This document shows positions 40,501 to 48,900 of a stretch of 64,000 bases of DNA, one piece after another (the stretch's first letter is position 1; each line of letters opens with the position of its first letter). The stretch covers positions 248,001-312,000 of the forward strand of contig JAWPHD010000132.1 of NCBI GenBank assembly GCA_037043455.1. The letters run 5' to 3'. Below the pieces are notes generated by a model. It was not told where the DNA came from. It did no database searches and saw only the letters and a program-made list of their open reading frames with translations. Both the position numbers and the translations under genes were made by a program. This DNA is from Cyrtodaria siliqua (Eukaryota > Mollusca > Bivalvia > Adapedonta > Hiatellidae).

Positions 40501-42988
40501 GTATATACCTACTTGTCAATCCCAATCCTCAGTTTACGATAATGATTGTTATATAAAATATCTCCTTGTCAACCCTAAGTCTAGTTCATGAACATGATTG
40601 GTATATACCTTCTTGTCAACCCCAATCACCCGTCTATGATAATGATTGTTGACGAGATTGTTTACACAAAACCCGGATGGCCTTCTAGCAGTTGCAGTGC
40701 GGTGGCCCAGTCTACTGTTATGTAGTCTAGCAGTTGCAGTGCGGTGGCCCAGTCTACTGGTATGTAGTCTAGCAGTTGCAGTGCGTGGCCCAGTCTACTG
40801 TTATGTAGTCTACTGTTATGTAGTCTAGCAGTGCCAGTGCGTGGCCCAGTCTACTGTTATGTAGTCTAGTAGTTCAAGTGCGGTGGCCCAGTCTACTGTT
40901 ATGTAGTCTAGTAGTTCCAGTGCGGTGGCCCAGTCTACTGTTGTGTAGTCTAGCAGTTCCAGTGCGTGGCCCAGTCTACTGTTATGTAGTCTAGTAGTTC
41001 CAGTGCGGTGGCCCAGTCTACTGTTATGCAGTCTAGTAGTTCCAATGCGGTGGCCCAGTCTACTGTTATGTAGTCTAGTAGTTCCAGTGCGGTGGCCAAG
41101 TCTACTGTTATGTAGTCTAGTAGTTCCAGTGCGGCGTCCCAGTCTACCGTTCTGTAGTCTAGCAGTTCCAGTGCGGTTGCCCAGTCTGTTCTGTAGTCTA
41201 GCAGTTACAGTGCGGCAGCCCATTCTACTGCTCTGTAGTCTATTAGTTCCAGTGCGATAGCCCAGTCTACTGTTCTGTAAGCAAGCAGTTTCGGTGAGGT
41301 GACCTATTCTACAGTTCTGTTGTCTAGCAGTTCCAGTGTGGTGGCCCAGTATACCGTTCTGTAGTCTAACAGTTCCAATGCGGTGGCCCAGTCTATAGGT
41401 CTGTAATCTAGCAGTTCCAATGCGGTGGCACAGTCTATAGTTCTATAGTCTAGCAGTTCCAATGCGATGGTCCAGTTTATTGTTCTGTATGTGCGTTATA
41501 TACTAGATTGCGTTGCTAATTAACCTCTAGTATGTATTATTTGTGCAGTGCTTACGGCTTTTGGGTGCTCTTCTGTGCTAATTCAATTTGATAGTTGAAG
41601 TTATGATATACTAGTATATATAACAAATGTTTGTATTGTTTTTATTTAGTTCATGTAACCGCCATGATATCATTGTTATTTTATTGAGGTTAATATAAAT
41701 AAGTGAAGTAGGGAGTCCGGACGAAATAGTCTCCTGTATGAAATCGAAACATGCAGCTATTCTGTTTTAAAAGTTCACCATGGACTATGCTGGACATGCC
41801 AAAGAAGGCTGAAAGGCATTGCATTTGGATAACACACATTTCAATGACTGCTGGATGAAATGGCAAATATGTAGGGCATCGACATTGTTATTATTATATT
41901 TTGTAATGAATAATCTGTTAGAGGTGTTTGTTTTATAGAAGTGACTTATAATGATTGACATCTAATTGCAGAAAATTTTGTTTTAATAACCGTGTATAAT
42001 GTGTATTTCATGATAATTATTATCATAACAATATGATGTATGATGCATAATAAACAAGTATAGACAAAGTATTAATACAGCGTTTTTTTATGCATGTCGC
42101 ACATATATATACTGAAAGGAAAAAGAAACGCAGGGTGCGTATTTCCGCTATATATTGCATATACTGCACACTTAATTCCATGTATATTCCAAGGAAATCC
42201 CAAGATGTTTTGTAAAAAAAAAAGTGCAGTTAGTTAGAGAAAGGACACAACTGTGATGTTATAGACGTTTGAATCACAGTACACGTTGTAAAAGAAATTC
42301 ATAAATGCTGAAGTTCCTCTTTGAAAAATTGAGCCAGTTCAGTACTGTATTTAATGTTAAGTGATTGCAACATTTAAAGCCTAAGTTTGCTCACCTGCTT
42401 GAGCCAAATGCGCATTCTGACGATAATGAAACTTTAAAGGGGTAACCATTGGTGTGTTCAGTGCTGTTTAAACCTTCTTTCTAAAAGGACAGGCCTAATG
42501 TCGACCTGTACCATTCGATTAGCAGTAGCATATTAAACATACAATTTATAGCGGAAATACGCACCCTGCGTTTCTTTTTCCTTTCAGTATATATTGAAAG
42601 TTTACTTTTTACCTGTCAAAGTGTTTTCACACTGTTCAAATGAATGTCGTTTTCCATACGAAAAATAATAACACCCTCATTTTGCGTAACTTCCATAATT
42701 ATTATCCAATTAAGATGTTAATATTTAGCAATATTCAGTATATTTTAAATACACACGGTATCTAAATGTAATGCTTTTTGACCACGTTGTTCACCAAATT
42801 TCTTAAATAAATATTGTTTACATCAATGTTTTCTTCTTTTTTTAGTTTTCTGATAATTAATTGGTAAATACATTGTGTATTAAGTTGAGTTTATATTAAA
42901 ACTGTGTTTCATTATTGTTTCAGTTGGCAAATATGGGATTGGATCGTACAAGACGGTACTTGGCGTGGGGAACGCCCCTAGGTCGTAG
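14543..42988 (+). CDS. Uncharacterised five-exon gene (153 codons over 28 kb)
   Basis: I assembled this from splice signals. The exons are 14543-14580, 30194-30272, 31715-31772, 34215-34436 and 42924-42988, and all introns are GT-AG. Exon 1 starts ATG (MDSMMLPRPRTT) and ends at 'accga|gtgagt'. Exon 2 follows 'tttcttcag' and reads MTFWSRYDPVSQPRG onwards, ending before 'gtaagt'. Exon 3 follows a T-rich tract and 'cag' (AVNHRSLDNSLSIGAPITL). Exon 4 follows 'ccgttccag' (DHRVTRVPFGRVKQFPDM at its start, ending ERPKPTS). Exon 5 reads FGKYGIGSYKTVLGVG, then APRS and TAG. The phases 2, 0, 1 and 1 fit at every junction with no internal stop. Exon 4 is 222 nt, so skipping it keeps the frame. AATAAA lies at 43513. 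The protein is basic, with no signal peptide, membrane segment or domain that I recognise. The introns are full of satellites. No transcript supports the model, so exon 4 and the true 5' end are the least certain parts. Confidence 0.62.
15185..17640. repeat. 32-bp satellite array, about 75 units
   Basis: The consensus is 'ccttgtcgactggggacgca' plus 'tacaacggtaca'. Most units carry a SalI-type GTCGAC, and some carry GGTACC. Units of about 29-30 bp are interspersed. In the last 300 bp the array changes to a 'aacacataaaacgtcaccc' variant. Because 32 is not a multiple of 3, one long frame reads the same unit three ways (TGDAYNGT, RLGTHTTV, DWGRIQRY), which explains the many long spurious ORFs. 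It lies in intron 1 of the five-exon gene. Confidence 0.95.
17641..18620. other. Intron 1 sequence, no feature seen
   Basis: Strongly AT-rich, with several short ATATT runs. No exon-like or repeated segment was recognised. Confidence 0.4.
18621..18871. mobile_element. 251-bp MITE-like element with 20-bp TIRs
   Basis: The left end 'atatggagggggacatccgc' and the right end 'gcggatatccccctccatat' are inverted repeats with one mismatch. The TA at each edge could be a target duplication, which would make the element slightly shorter (tggaggggg to ccccctcca). There is no ORF. I saw only one copy in the window. Confidence 0.65.
19086..19502. mobile_element. 417-bp TIR element, second copy of the inverted pair
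   Basis: The ends are 'actacaccaatt' and 'aattggtgtagt'. The interior is the reverse complement of 9724-10171. The two copies differ by indels, so they are separate old insertions or an old inverted duplication. Confidence 0.7.
19796..19958. mobile_element. 163-bp perfect-style foldback (hairpin) element
   Basis: The left arm begins 'agattatttaactgctgg' and contains 'tcgattatagggaaatcctt'. The right arm is its reverse complement with few mismatches over about 55 bp, with weaker pairing towards the loop ('gttgttcttttcac' against 'gtgaaaaaaaaaacaac'). Such a sequence would form a long stem-loop and is probably a foldback-type MITE. Confidence 0.7.
19959..20940. other. Intron 1 sequence, no feature seen
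   Basis: No exon or clear repeat. A GACGTC-rich patch lies at 20030-20080. Confidence 0.35.
20945..21350 (+). mobile_element. SINE family C with tRNA-Ala-like head
   Basis: The head at 20952-21020 has 'gtagtgatatag', an anticodon-like arm (ccgc-ctcgcat-gcgg, loop reading CGC) and a T-arm 'gggggttcaaatccc'. It lacks a full acceptor stem and is not a functional tRNA. The body at 21185-21345 ('cggtgtcagtatagcgtg', 'actgctacaagtatac') matches 51465-51600. Confidence 0.65.
21351..22470. other. Intron 1 sequence, no feature seen
   Basis: AT-rich sequence with a duplicated 'atattggccca' at about 21570 and 21601. No supported gene. Confidence 0.35.
22475..22552. repeat. (GTAA)n microsatellite
   Basis: About 18 near-perfect AAGT units with one 'aataag' interruption, preceded by two poly-A stretches. 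Confidence 0.95.
22680..27040. repeat. 22-bp satellite array, about 195 units, with higher-order repeats
   Basis: The unit is 'cagtatcatactgcctacta' plus 'ct'. A recognisable multi-unit block beginning near 23200 recurs at about 24014 and 24564, spacings of 814 and 550 bp (37 and 25 units), so whole blocks have been duplicated. The right third (from about 26400) shifts to 'caatatcatactgtctatta' variants and irregular spacing. Long ORFs here (repeat TTQYHTAYYSVSYCLLLSII-like) follow from the absence of stops in one frame and are not genes. Confidence 0.95.
27370..27735. mobile_element. Foldback element, copy 1
   Basis: A large inverted repeat centres on 'tataatgctcggcaaaagcc' at about 27645, with arms of about 80 bp. 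The flanking 'gtgtgggagtggaataacac' and 'tattttcgatat' recur with the same hairpin at 56590-56880. Two copies with shared flanks indicate a dispersed element rather than a chance palindrome. Confidence 0.7.
27736..29015. other. Intron 1 sequence, no gene seen
   Basis: AT-rich, with a direct duplication of 'aaggtaagatac' near 28954 and 28981. No supported feature. Confidence 0.35.
29016..29132. mobile_element. Imperfect foldback element
   Basis: Arms 'gttcccagttcgataagatt' onwards and the reverse complement of the tract ending 'atggaatgggaac' pair imperfectly around 'cgagccttttggcgagg'. It resembles the other hairpins in design but not in sequence. Confidence 0.45.
29133..30193. other. Intron 1 end: C-rich tract and short duplication
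   Basis: It contains a C-rich tract at 29544-29590, a possible G-quadruplex on the minus strand. A 27-bp direct duplication ('ctctcactgaggaaaggga') lies at 29957 and 29984. A proline-rich ORF across the C tract is an artefact. Confidence 0.5.
30437..30525. repeat. Short direct duplication in intron 2
   Basis: 'gtgtcccttatcatttatct' plus 'tgaaactgctgg' appears twice, about 36 bp apart. The rest of intron 2 (30526-31700) shows no feature. Confidence 0.6.
31741..32705 (+). repeat. ~38-bp array built from an exon end plus its splice donor (25 units)
   Basis: The unit is 'ctcagtataggcgctcccat' plus 'cacattaggtaagtggat'. The first unit overlaps the last 28 nt of exon 3 of the five-exon gene, and 'attag|gtaagt' is that exon's donor. 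By eye, 13 of 25 units keep GTAAGT after AG, three have GTAAAT and three have GCAAGT. Several multi-unit blocks are themselves duplicated (about 31840-31960 against 31985-32105). The array therefore offers many possible 5' splice sites directly downstream of the true one. Confidence 0.85.
32706..33566. other. Intron 3 sequence, no gene seen
   Basis: AT-rich. A short hairpin around 'gatgctcgactccgagcatc' lies at 33147-33166. Confidence 0.4.
33567..33849 (+). mobile_element. MITE-like element, copy 2 of 3
   Basis: It has the same internal blocks as 49161-49439, such as 'ttcataccccagccaacccc' and 'aagccgaaattaag', and ends 'aaccacgtaatg'. The left end is degraded. It lies in intron 3. Confidence 0.65.
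34437..36704. other. Intron 4, first part: no gene seen
   Basis: AT-rich sequence with a (TA)n run at 35278-35298 and TA-rich text at 35515-35545. No supported exon or dispersed repeat. Confidence 0.4.
36707..37048. repeat. 17-bp minisatellite, about 20 units
   Basis: The unit is 'agcaatgcagaaccatt' with small changes (gtag/gcag, agta/agca). Confidence 0.95.
37125..37725. mobile_element. Large foldback element with satellite-like core
   Basis: The left arm 'ccatcatgagtatccatgtg' continues into 'agatagagaaatctcaccc'. The right arm is its reverse complement, ending 'gctcatgatgg'. A second inner pair, 'cggtgtccagttagggtcag' against the region before 'ccggacactg', encloses a core of repeated 'gcgatacgacaatgcgacat'-like text, itself partly palindromic around 37400. 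Confidence 0.75.
38063..38206. mobile_element. Second, short foldback with the same arms
   Basis: 'ccaccatgagtttatccatg' and 'tggatactcatgatgg' pair around 'ggaactcggcagagcctcgt'. The arms match those of 37125-37725, and the central 'cggcagagcctcgtccctgg' is the inverse of 'ccagggacgaggctctgccg' in the first element. Together the two make a nested inverted structure of about 1.1 kb. Confidence 0.75.
38585..40650. repeat. 53-bp satellite array, decaying to the right
   Basis: The unit is 'agtctatgacgatggttgtt' plus 'atatacctccctgttaat' plus 'accaaccctt'. Exact 53-bp spacing is seen at 38941 and 38994. About 22 clear units end near 39810. From there to about 40650 only degenerate units remain, broken by a SINE piece. 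Confidence 0.9.
40025..40205 (+). mobile_element. SINE family D, internally deleted
   Basis: The head 'gcgctgtgatctagtggtag' matches the head at 63925. The B-box region is missing, and 'gcaagacactttatctgcat' follows. It is inserted in the degenerate part of the 53-bp array. Confidence 0.65.
40680..41490. repeat. 42-bp satellite array, about 19 units
   Basis: The unit is 'gtagtctagtagttccagtg' plus 'cggtggcccagtctactgttat'. The period is 42 bp (41041 to 41083). It is a multiple of 3, so several long frames stay open on both strands without being genes. Confidence 0.92.
41491..42111. other. Intron 4, no gene seen
   Basis: AT-rich sequence without recognised features. Confidence 0.4.
42112..42587. 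mobile_element. 476-bp TIR element with TA target duplication
   Basis: Each end begins 'ctgaaaggaaaaagaaacgc'. The inverted repeats are identical for 41 bp and stay similar for about 47 bp. Both sides are flanked by TA. There is no ORF. The layout (TA duplication, long TIR, short non-coding centre) fits a non-autonomous Tc1/mariner-like element. The two ends being identical suggests fairly recent activity. It sits in intron 4, about 340 bp before the last exon. Confidence 0.85.
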
Positions 42989-43035
42989 GCAGAGCACCTA
43001 CACACTCTACAACTGATTTTTATTTCTCAATACTT

Positions 43036-43220
43036 ACACTTTTACAACGACCTTATCTTGTTTACAAAATGTGGTATCTGTGTTTAGCAACGATCTTATC
43101 TGTGTTTCAAACGATCTTTTCTGGATTTACAAACGATCGTATCCGGGTTAACAAACTATCTTACAAACTATCATATCTGTGTTTAAAAGCGATCTTATCT
43201 GAATGTAAAAACGATATTAT
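43036..43220. repeat. Degenerate ~28-bp repeat after the last exon
   Basis: 'acgatcttatctgtgttta' (variants) recurs about six times. It lies in the presumed 3' UTR of the five-exon gene. Confidence 0.6.
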
Positions 43221-43512
43221 TTGTGTTTTTTTACTTTTTAGGTTAAAAGGAAAATATTTATGTGTACTACTTATTCTTCGTATGTATTGTTCCCGTTACT
43301 GGTTCGACTTGTGTTATAATTTATAATATGTATAATTAGTGTTTGTTGGTTTCTGGGAGTGTACATTTAGTTGTTATGATTTAATATCTATTTATTTTAC
43401 CGTAAGCAGTATTATAGTTTGTAAATAGAATACTTTTTTATATAATACATATTAGGTGTTTTAGAGAAATTATGAGAATTTTGAATTAAATCACGAAATG
43501 TAATTTGTAGCT

Positions 43513-43518
43513 AATAAA
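43513..43518 (+). promoter_or_regulatory. Possible polyadenylation signal AATAAA
   Basis: AATAAA about 525 bp after the stop codon of the five-exon gene. Another lies near 43647. Which of them is used is not known. Confidence 0.35.
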
Positions 43519-43562
43519 TACATGTTTGCTTCCCTGCCAAGTACTGCAGCACTAAAATGTGA

Positions 43563-43625
43563 ACACAAATTGGTGTGCATTATCTAACTGGTGTGCATTA
43601 TCTAATTGGTGTGCATTATCTAATT
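43563..43625. repeat. 21-bp triplication
   Basis: 'ttggtgtgcattatctaa' occurs three times in a row. Confidence 0.8.
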
Positions 43626-43847
43626 TATTTGTATTTTTAAAATTGTGAATAAACTCGCTACTTGGTAACTAAACTGGCATTGTTGTTGTCGTTTTATGTT
43701 ATACTATTTATGAGTGTTGCCCTACCTATTCGGAAAGTGAATCACTTCAACGTTTCAGTACACAAGTGTTTATTTTTTAATTAAAATTCATAATATGGAA
43801 CGTTTGAATAAGACGGCCCCTTGTCAAAATCGATAGATATTTTCAGT

Positions 43848-43940
43848 GTTTGTTTGTTTGAATGGCGTTTTACGTCATTTTCAGCACATCTTAAGTCAGA
43901 TATTCCGTTCGATATTTTGTGGTAGAGGCCATACATTATC
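43848..43940 (-). mobile_element. SINE family B tail fragment
   Basis: 'gtttgtttgtttgaatggcg' and 'ttttacgtcattttcagcac' match the tail end of the family B elements. The head is missing. Confidence 0.6.
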
Positions 43941-44094
43941 TGTATGAATGAAATATTGTTTAAAGCGGCGATACATACTTATTTAATTTTGAAATGGGGG
44001 TTGTCACCTTAAATACAGTCGTTATCCTTTGACGTTGTTACAGCGTATTTAAAATTAACCGACAATAAATCGACAACTACACGTTGGAAAAGTG

Positions 44095-44325
44095 TCTTCC
44101 CTTGCCGGGATAGTCCAGACGTTTGTCTGAAGACGTTCTCGCCTCCCAAAGCTGCGGCTTCGCATTCCACTGGGAGCTCGACTTTCGGATGGTGGGAGGC
44201 ATACAGTGATGGTTACACCCAGGAAAAATGAAGTGGTTTGACTCTACCACAAACAAATCGCCCGTGATACGTTGTCTAACATGTGTTAAAAATGACGTAA
44301 AACCCTACTCAATAAAACCTTTCAC
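44095..44325 (+). mobile_element. SINE family B
   Basis: It has 'cgcattccactgggagctcg' (B-box region), 'ggttacacccaggaaaaatg', 'caaatcgcccgtgatac' and the end 'aaaaatgacgtaaaaccc'. The head at 44100-44150 is diverged. Confidence 0.75.
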
Positions 44326-44768
44326 ACTAGGGTTATTACTTTCAACGGAGGAAGTGAGTGTTACCTTCATCGGGCCTGGAATTCACCAACCATTCTTCAG
44401 ACTATTCTTAGACTTGATCCCAAGTACTGAAATTTCGTTTACAAATATGTCCATGACCTTCAAAGATAAACTCTTGTAAGAAGTTGCTATTAATTAGTAT
44501 CATATTTATACATAGCAGCTTGTTATGAACGTTTATTCTGTAAGCTTATAGAAATATTAGTGATTAAAATTTGCATATTTGAGCTTAAGTCTAAGAATAT
44601 TCTCAAGATGGTGAATTCAAGGGATGAAGTGGTTATCTTTTAGGCCTACATTAAAACAGAAGTTGTTACCTTTCATTGAATTGTTACCTTTAAGTGGTTT
44701 TAAAATAAATATACAAATACGCCTTTCTATAAACAAATCTACTTATAACGTCAAAAGTTCATTAGCGG

Positions 44769-44880
44769 AAATGTTACTTTTAATGTTGTTACATACGTGT
44801 TTATCAATTTAGGCATAGGAATCGGACATATTGTATTTGCATGTGATAAACCAGATTGACTATCCACTACTAGTATATTA
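44769..44880 (+). repeat. Partial duplicate of 45220-45330, including half a MITE
   Basis: 'aaatgttacttttaatgttg' through the MITE start (44814) to 'actactagtatatt' repeats the segment at 45220 almost exactly. Only the left half of the MITE and its left flank are present, so this is a local duplication rather than an independent insertion. Confidence 0.8.
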
Positions 44881-45142
44881 AAGGGACACTGTCCGTAAGT
44901 AAGCAGATATTGAGCATAACCAAATAACTGGCTGACTTTTATTCAGTGAAATGTATACATGAAAACATGAGGATAGACCCTAAGAAGTATGTAGGAATAC
45001 ATTCGTGAGTTTGGAAAAAAAAGAAGTTTTAATTATTATATGTAAATAAAGTGGGACCCACAATATTTACCTTTTCTGCGATCACGTGACTGCCATTAGC
45101 GCATTAGGTTTTCACCACAGTTTGTATTGCGAAATATGTATA

Positions 45143-45190
45143 GCCCGCTTAGCTCAGTTGGGAGCGTGGTCGACCACTTTACGCTCACGT
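45143..45190 (+). mobile_element. tRNA-like 5' half (SINE or tRNA relic)
   Basis: 'gcccgcttagctcagttggg' resembles a tRNA acceptor and D-arm, with an A box. There is no matching T-arm, so it is a relic and not a tRNA gene. Confidence 0.4.
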
Positions 45191-45264
45191 ACACTATTAT
45201 TACGGTGTAATTAAAAGTAAAATGTTACTTTTAATGTTGTTACATACGTGTTTATCAATTTAGG

Positions 45265-45412
45265 CATAGGAATCGGACATATTGTATTTGCATGTGATAA
45301 ACAGATTGACTATCCACTACTAGTATATTTTTATGATCTATTTTTATATAAAATTATATACATGCGGGGACTTACATACTGTACTATGTTTACAATACGT
45401 CCGATTCCTATG
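45265..45412. mobile_element. 148-bp MITE with perfect 7-bp target duplication
   Basis: The ends are 'cataggaatcggac' and 'gtccgattcctatg' (14-bp perfect TIRs). It is flanked by ATTTAGG at 45258-45264 and 45413-45419. The same element is at 59102-59255 with a different 7-bp duplication. No ORF. Confidence 0.9.
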
Positions 45413-45417
45413 ATTTA

Positions 45418-45885
45418 GGTTATAATAGCGTAAATGAGTCTCCATTGCCCTTCCATAGTAAAGTTAGAATGTTGACAACCTGTTAAAACCTCAATCCTGG
45501 TTAGAATTCTGGGAAACTTACTTTATCATGCAAATAAACATGTCTGCTATTAAACATCAACAAGGAAATAGGAGGTTTAATACCTTCTAAGAAACATTTC
45601 TTCAGTTGTATACTAACACCGGGTCAAAGGTCAAAGCTATTTTTACCCTTTGCAATTTCGTACCCTGTCTACTTTCACTTCTGAAATTTATATCAAAAAC
45701 TGTCAAAAACATGATGAGCTCCCTTTTCAAATATCAACAACATGTCCAGAATACAGTTACAGCCAAAAATTAACAGGAAATTGCACTAAAAAAGGTTTTA
45801 AAGAAAACAAATATTAGCACTCTTTAATACAGAACTACTTTCGAACTGCACCAGGCACGCACATCCGGCTGATTTAGTGGAATTA
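45418..45885 (+). mobile_element. Intron fragment of the transposase-like family
   Basis: This is the reverse complement of about 5650-6075. It ends with 'gcaccaggcacgcacatccg', where the match runs briefly into coding sequence of the family (AHPADLVEL against AHPVDLVQL at 5.63 kb). It stops just before the polyadenylation signal of the C1q gene on the other strand. Confidence 0.65.
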
Positions 45886-45962
45886 AACCTTTAGAACTGA
45901 ATCGGATACGTTCTGTGTATTTATTACTCTGAGCATAAAACATCTGTGTTACAAAGAACATA

Positions 45963-48900
45963 TCAAGGTTGAATAAGATGCCCCGAGAATGTGGAGAATG
46001 TTTGCCCCAACATAGTGTTACTATCGCTCTCCGATATGTGCTGCACCCAGACGTCGTCTCCTGCCGCCATCTCCACCGTCACTACCGTCGCTGTCATTGT
46101 AAAGTCCTGGCTGTCGCCGGTTCGAATCTTGGCTATGGCTGTACCGTCCTTGACAATCTCCAGGCCGGACCACTGACCGGCTGTCACAAGCAAGGATGCC
46201 GAGAATTCATAGGTACCGCTGACGGGTGCCCGGAACTCGCCATGACGAGGGTCGTATCCACCACCGATATTTGTTATAACCTGTGGAGAAATGGAAAAAG
46301 TTCAAAAACAGTTTTTTTTAATCAGAAACAAACCCCAAAATACATTGATTTACTTTGGTTGACATTCTTCTCCATATCAAAATAATGATGATTTATTTTT
46401 ACCTTCTTATGGTTGCGTTGTTTTTATAATTCTTATTTTGTATGACAATTCAAACGTTTTAAACATCCGCGTATAATTATTGGTCCGCAGGTCATAATTC
46501 TATAACTATGACTACTTCATTTGGTTGTTACAAAATGTACCGTGACTGAAAAGAAGCGAAAGTGGAGACCAAGTTTGGTCATCTTGTAAGGACTGCAAAC
46601 GTGCCATCAGTTTACATGAAGAATCATAGCTAACATTGTTTTCTAGCACCATGTCGTACTATTTAACGTGGTACTGCCATGCTAGTCCTGGTGATCTTCG
46701 ACGCGAGGAACTCCTTTCTTCGAGTGTCGAGTTTCGAGTAGAGAAATTCGAGTTTCGAGTAGAAAAGTTCGAGTTTCGAGTAGTGAAATTCGAGTAGAGA
46801 ATATCGAGTTTCGAGTGGAGAAAATCGAGTTTCGAGTGGAGAATATATATCGAGTTTCGAGTAGACAATATAGAGTATCGAGAGATTCGAGTTCCGAGTA
46901 GAAAATATCGCGTTTCGAGTAGGGAAATTCGGGTTTTGAGTAGAGAATATCGAGTTTCGAGTAGAGAATATCGAGTTTCTTCTTTCTTCTTCTTCTTTTA
47001 TTATAATGGCGTACGCCCATAACTGAACATGATAGCCATGGTGGGGGTTAAAACAGATACTTCCCAGCTACTCAATCCACAAAGTGATGGCAGACAACTT
47101 GAAGTGAAAAGCAGTGACCTAGTGTATGCTTCCATGTGCCCAATACTACGTGAAAAGAGATTAGTGCAGCACAATTAAAAGATAAAAAGGAGTAGAGAAT
47201 ATTGAGTTTCGAGTGGAGAAAACCCGAGTTTCGAGTGAATCGAGTTGGCACATCACTAACGAATTTTCGTTAGTGTAGGCCTGCGGTAAAGTGGTGGGGA
47301 CTATTTTCCTTTACTCTATACATGTTTAAGACTTTAAATCGTGAATATATGTAACTTTTACTGATTTAAATAATGAAGCAACTTATAGTAGATAACCATT
47401 TAAAGACAAAAAAATTTTTAAACAAGAAAAAAGTATTCGTACTCGATAATCAGTCGAAATAGTCCGGTTGTAAACGAATACCCAGATGAGTGTGGAAATG
47501 CCGTCTGGTGGGATACAATGAACCAGTATTTGCAATTCTGAGCCATCGGATTGGTTTAAAAAGTAGGGTGAACACTAAACACATACATGTGCACTCATGC
47601 ATTTAGGGGCGAGGAGTTGAGTTGGAGGGGTCATTTAGAATGATTGCATTGCACATGTGTAAAAAAACGTGTGACAGGCCTGTAGGCAGCCTGAAATTTA
47701 ACCGAGGCCAATCCCTTACTATGGAGGTCCGGTGGCACCCACCCACATAACAATATAGTCACAAAGGTAGCTGCTTGGTCGTGGTCGTTTCTAGATAAGA
47801 ACTAGTATGTGTTGACGGTTAAATCTGTTTACAAAATATTAAAATCTAGTCACAAGATGACATTATCGGTTTTTGAGTCATCTAAACACAAGAGACATAA
47901 AAAGTCGACCAGCTGACTTTCTCAAGTTTCGAGTTAAAAATATCGAGTTTCGAGTTGACATTATCGAGTATCGAGTAGAGAAAATGGAGTTTTGAGTAGA
48001 GAAAATCGAGTTCCAAGTTGACATTATCGAGTTTCGAGTAGAGAAAATCGAGTCTCGAGTAAAGTCGTCGTCCGTCCGTCCGTTACACTTTAACCTGCAA
48101 AGTACCCTTGATCATAAATTGCAAAGTATTTTACCTATGTTCATGAAACTTCACACACATATTCATCTCAAGGAATTTTGTTACACATGTCCAAAAACTC
48201 TGACTTCCATTTTGTCAGAGTTATGCCCCATTTTATAAAACTTTAACCTGCAACTTAACGTTGGAAATGAGCACACGGCGGGCGACACAAGTCTTTCATA
48301 GAACACCCTTCTAGTTACTCTCAGGCGTCAACATCGTGCATGTACTATTATATACACTATAAACAACAGTATTAAATATTGATTCGTATTACCCTCAGCA
48401 GTGAACTATTGACAATGACTGCGTTTCGGTCAATAGTAGTTTACTGCTTTGGGTCAATAGTCATTTCCTTGGATGTATAGTCTTAACCATTGACATCAAC
48501 ATAAGTAGATAGTTTTATAATATTAACCTTATCAAACGGTATTTGTTGTTGGACCCCGAGTGAAGCTATGTCGTGTACCAATGTTGCAGAGAAGGCAACC
48601 GGCTGCTGATGCCACGGACATCCACATGTTACTGAAACGAGATAGGAAACCGCTGTGTGACGACCGATAAGCGTAGTTTCAATGATGACGGCGCACAATC
48701 ACAACCAAGGTTCTACGGCACCGACAGGAAGTAATATTCCAGACCCATCCCCCATTTACATCGAACTAATAAAACAGTATAGGCATAGAACCTTCTCACA
48801 TGCAGAACTGCATAGCTGCTTCAAAAAACATTTGTTCTGAAGCTATTTATATAAATTATGATACCATCAAGTGCCGCCTTCAAACGGATATCGATCATCA

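Noticed and set aside
40646..41260. Leucine- and serine-rich ORFs on both strands
   Set aside because: They come from the 42-bp repeat, whose period is a multiple of 3.
45969..46385. Plus-strand 138-codon ORF
   Set aside because: It is antisense to the C1q domain exon of gene 1, whose minus frame has clear domain motifs and splice sites.
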